The notes under the pieces are model-generated. The model saw nothing but the letters and a program-made list of their open reading frames with translations. It was not told the DNA's origin and did not search any database. Positions 62,753 to 64,000 of a stretch of 64,000 bases of DNA are shown here, piece after piece. The translations under genes were made by a program, and so were the position numbers. Source of the stretch: Mesorhizobium sp. M1D.F.Ca.ET.043.01.1.1. Its GTDB lineage: Bacteria; Pseudomonadota; Alphaproteobacteria; Rhizobiales; Rhizobiaceae. Each line of letters opens with the position of its first letter. Positions within the stretch are counted from its first letter, which is position 1. The DNA lies in assembly GCF_003952385.1 (NCBI RefSeq), contig NZ_CP034444.1, positions 3,658,001-3,722,000 on the forward strand, given 5' to 3'.

Positions 62753-63774
62753 GACCACGGACCCTTGGGTCCTGCGCCGCGCGGTCCGGTCGGGTTGCGG
62801 CCCCACGGATTGGGCTTCGGCCGCTCCGGTTCAGCCGGCGGCGCGGGCTCGGCCGACTTGCCCCACGGCCCGGCCGGCGCCTCATCGGCGGCTGCCGACG
62901 TCTGGGGCCTGGCGGCCTGCGGGGCGCCGCCCGTCTCGCGCGCCATCTGCTCAAGCGCGGCGATGCGGTTCCCGGTGCTCGGATGGGTCGAGAACAGATT
63001 GTCCATGCGTTCGCCGTGCAGCGGATTGATGATGAAGAGATGCGCAGTCGCCGGATTGCGCTCGGCTTCCGGGTTGCGGATGCGTTCGACGCCGCGCGCG
63101 ATCTTGTCAAGGGCGGAGGCCAGCCATAGCGGATTTCCGCAGATTTCGGCGCCGCGCCGGTCGGCCTCGTATTCGCGGGTGCGGCTTACCGCCATTTGCA
63201 CGATCATGGCCGCGAACGGAGCGACCAGCATCGCCACCAAGACGCCGACGAAGCCGAACGGGTTGTTGTTGTCGCGGCTGCCGCCGAAGAAGAAGGCGAA
63301 GTTGCCGAGCATGGAGATGGCGCCGGCAAGCGTCGCGACGATGGTCATGGTGAGCGTATCGCGATGCTGCACATGGGCAAGCTCATGCGCCATCACCGCC
63401 GCGACCTCCTCGTGGCTGAGCCGCTCCAGCAGCCCGGTGGACGCGGCCACGGCGGCATTCTCAGGGTTACGGCCGGTTGCAAAGGCGTTGGGCTGGGGGT
63501 TGTTGATCAGATAGGTCTTGGGCATCGGCAGGCCGGCCTGTTTGGCCAACGCCTCCACGATGGCATGGAATTCCGGGGCATTGCCCGCGTCGACCTCGAC
63601 GGCGTCGTTCATCCGGAGCACCATCTTGTCGGCGTTCCAGTAGGCGAACAGGTTCATGCCGGCGGCGAACAGCAGGGCAATGATCATGCCGCCCGAGCCG
63701 CCGATCAGAAAGCCGACGCCCATGAACAGCGCGGTCATCGCGGCGAGGAGCATGGCGGTGCGAAGCGTGTTCAT
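62749..63774 (-). CDS. htpX: Zinc metalloprotease HtpX
   Basis: A 341-residue membrane protease (M48) that degrades misfolded membrane proteins. Two N-terminal spans ([40 protein letters not shown]), the zinc motif [16 protein letters not shown] near residue 127, two further spans, and the third-ligand region [14 protein letters not shown] are all present. The C-terminus is an extended Pro/Gly/Ala-rich tail (about 290-341) not needed for activity. It is divergent from the SDHAF4-family gene and overlaps rsmB. Confidence 0.96.
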   Translation of the reverse strand: MNTLRTAMLLAAMTALFMGVGFLIGGSGGMIIALLFAAGMNLFAYWNADKMVLRMNDAVEVDAGNAPEFHAIVEALAKQAGLPMPKTYLINNPQPNAFATGRNPENAAVAASTGLLERLSHEEVAAVMAHELAHVQHRDTLTMTIVATLAGAISMLGNFAFFFGGSRDNNNPFGFVGVLVAMLVAPFAAMIVQMAVSRTREYEADRRGAEICGNPLWLASALDKIARGVERIRNPEAERNPATAHLFIINPLHGERMDNLFSTHPSTGNRIAALEQMARETGGAPQAARPQTSAAADEAPAGPWGKSAEPAPPAEPERPKPNPWGRNPTGPRGAGPKGPWS

Positions 63775-63880
63775 CGTCTCTTCCGTTCGGCGTGGTCGCG
63801 ATTAGGGGTCGATCCGTCTTGCATCATGGCTATATGATGGGAAAGGCCGGTCCCCGTTTCAATCGGCAGGGAAATATCGC

Positions 63881-64000
63881 ATGTCCGCAGAACCCAGCAA
63901 AACCGAAACCGCCGAAGACGACATGCCGCAAAGGATGCTGACGCCGGCTGCCGAGCGTGCCCTGGCGGAGGCCGAAGCCAGGCGCAAGGCATATCGCGAG
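63881..64000 (+). CDS. SDHAF4/DUF1674 family protein, 5' part
   Basis: The first 40 codons of a gene cut by the window end: MSAEPSKTETAEDDMPQRML then TPAAERALAEAEARRKAYRE. The LTPAAERALAEAEARR segment is characteristic of the DUF1674 family, bacterial relatives of succinate dehydrogenase assembly factor 4. AGGGAA lies before the ATG. The conserved C-terminal GPEPTRYGDWE motif of the family should follow beyond the window. Confidence 0.8.
   Translation, partial: MSAEPSKTETAEDDMPQRMLTPAAERALAEAEARRKAYRE

Overview
The window is high-GC DNA from an alphaproteobacterium of the order Hyphomicrobiales, most likely Mesorhizobium or a close relative. This is inferred from gene content (large NAD-dependent glutamate dehydrogenase, the purH / heparinase-like / rsmB / htpX / SDHAF4 neighbourhood, many ABC uptake systems), from frequent GTG and TTG starts, and from several families of palindromic intergenic repeats of the rhizobial type. 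No database search was possible.

Layout. 1-2230: the end of a sugar-type ABC uptake operon (ATPase fragment plus two permeases). 2424-4499: a fused enoyl-CoA hydratase/3-hydroxyacyl-CoA dehydrogenase. 4831-9535: a complete BMP-family ABC importer (binding protein, double ATPase, two permeases), facing a short-chain dehydrogenase. 10663-14053: a 49-residue membrane protein, an LLM flavin oxidoreductase, an ECF sigma factor with a SnoaL-like tail coupled to an ABM-fold protein, and an isochorismatase-like hydrolase. 14268-17469: FhuC-like ATPase, ExbB, ExbD and TonB behind a candidate iron-responsive operator. 17554-18945: a Tat-exported multicopper oxidase.

19072-23654 is the most unusual stretch. 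It holds small exported proteins: a lipoprotein, a His/Tyr-rich protein with an acidic tail, two curlin-repeat proteins on either side of a CsgH-like curli chaperone, and a threonine-tract protein. It also holds a second copy of the lipoprotein gene's 3' end and frame-broken remnants. No curli secretion genes (csgG, csgE, csgF) are present. A tRNA-Ala(CGC) and two housekeeping ORFs (YggT, DUF167) follow.

24730-32404 is a divergent carbohydrate-type ABC locus. RpiR regulator, MsmK/UgpC-type ATPase and SDR lie on the minus strand; binding protein, two permeases and an M81 (MlrC-like) metallopeptidase lie on the plus strand. 32523-43068 carries an M3 oligopeptidase, a SnoaL-like protein, beta-carbonic anhydrase, DUF429, PdxY, LemA with two TPM-domain proteins, a GNAT acetyltransferase, inorganic pyrophosphatase and a TetR repressor. 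The repressor is divergent from an MFS transporter across a 19-bp perfect inverted repeat. 44683-63774 carries a PhoD-type phosphatase, TypA/BipA, DUF1062, YCII, a carboxymuconolactone-decarboxylase-fold protein, a zinc-ribbon-like protein, the 1588-residue glutamate dehydrogenase, a UMF1-type MFS protein, PurH, a heparinase II/III-like protein, RsmB and HtpX. The window ends inside an SDHAF4-family gene.

Seven large inverted-repeat elements and at least four short palindromes sit between genes. Two of the large ones have become part of coding sequence: the C-terminus of the M81 peptidase and the start region of a TPM-domain protein.
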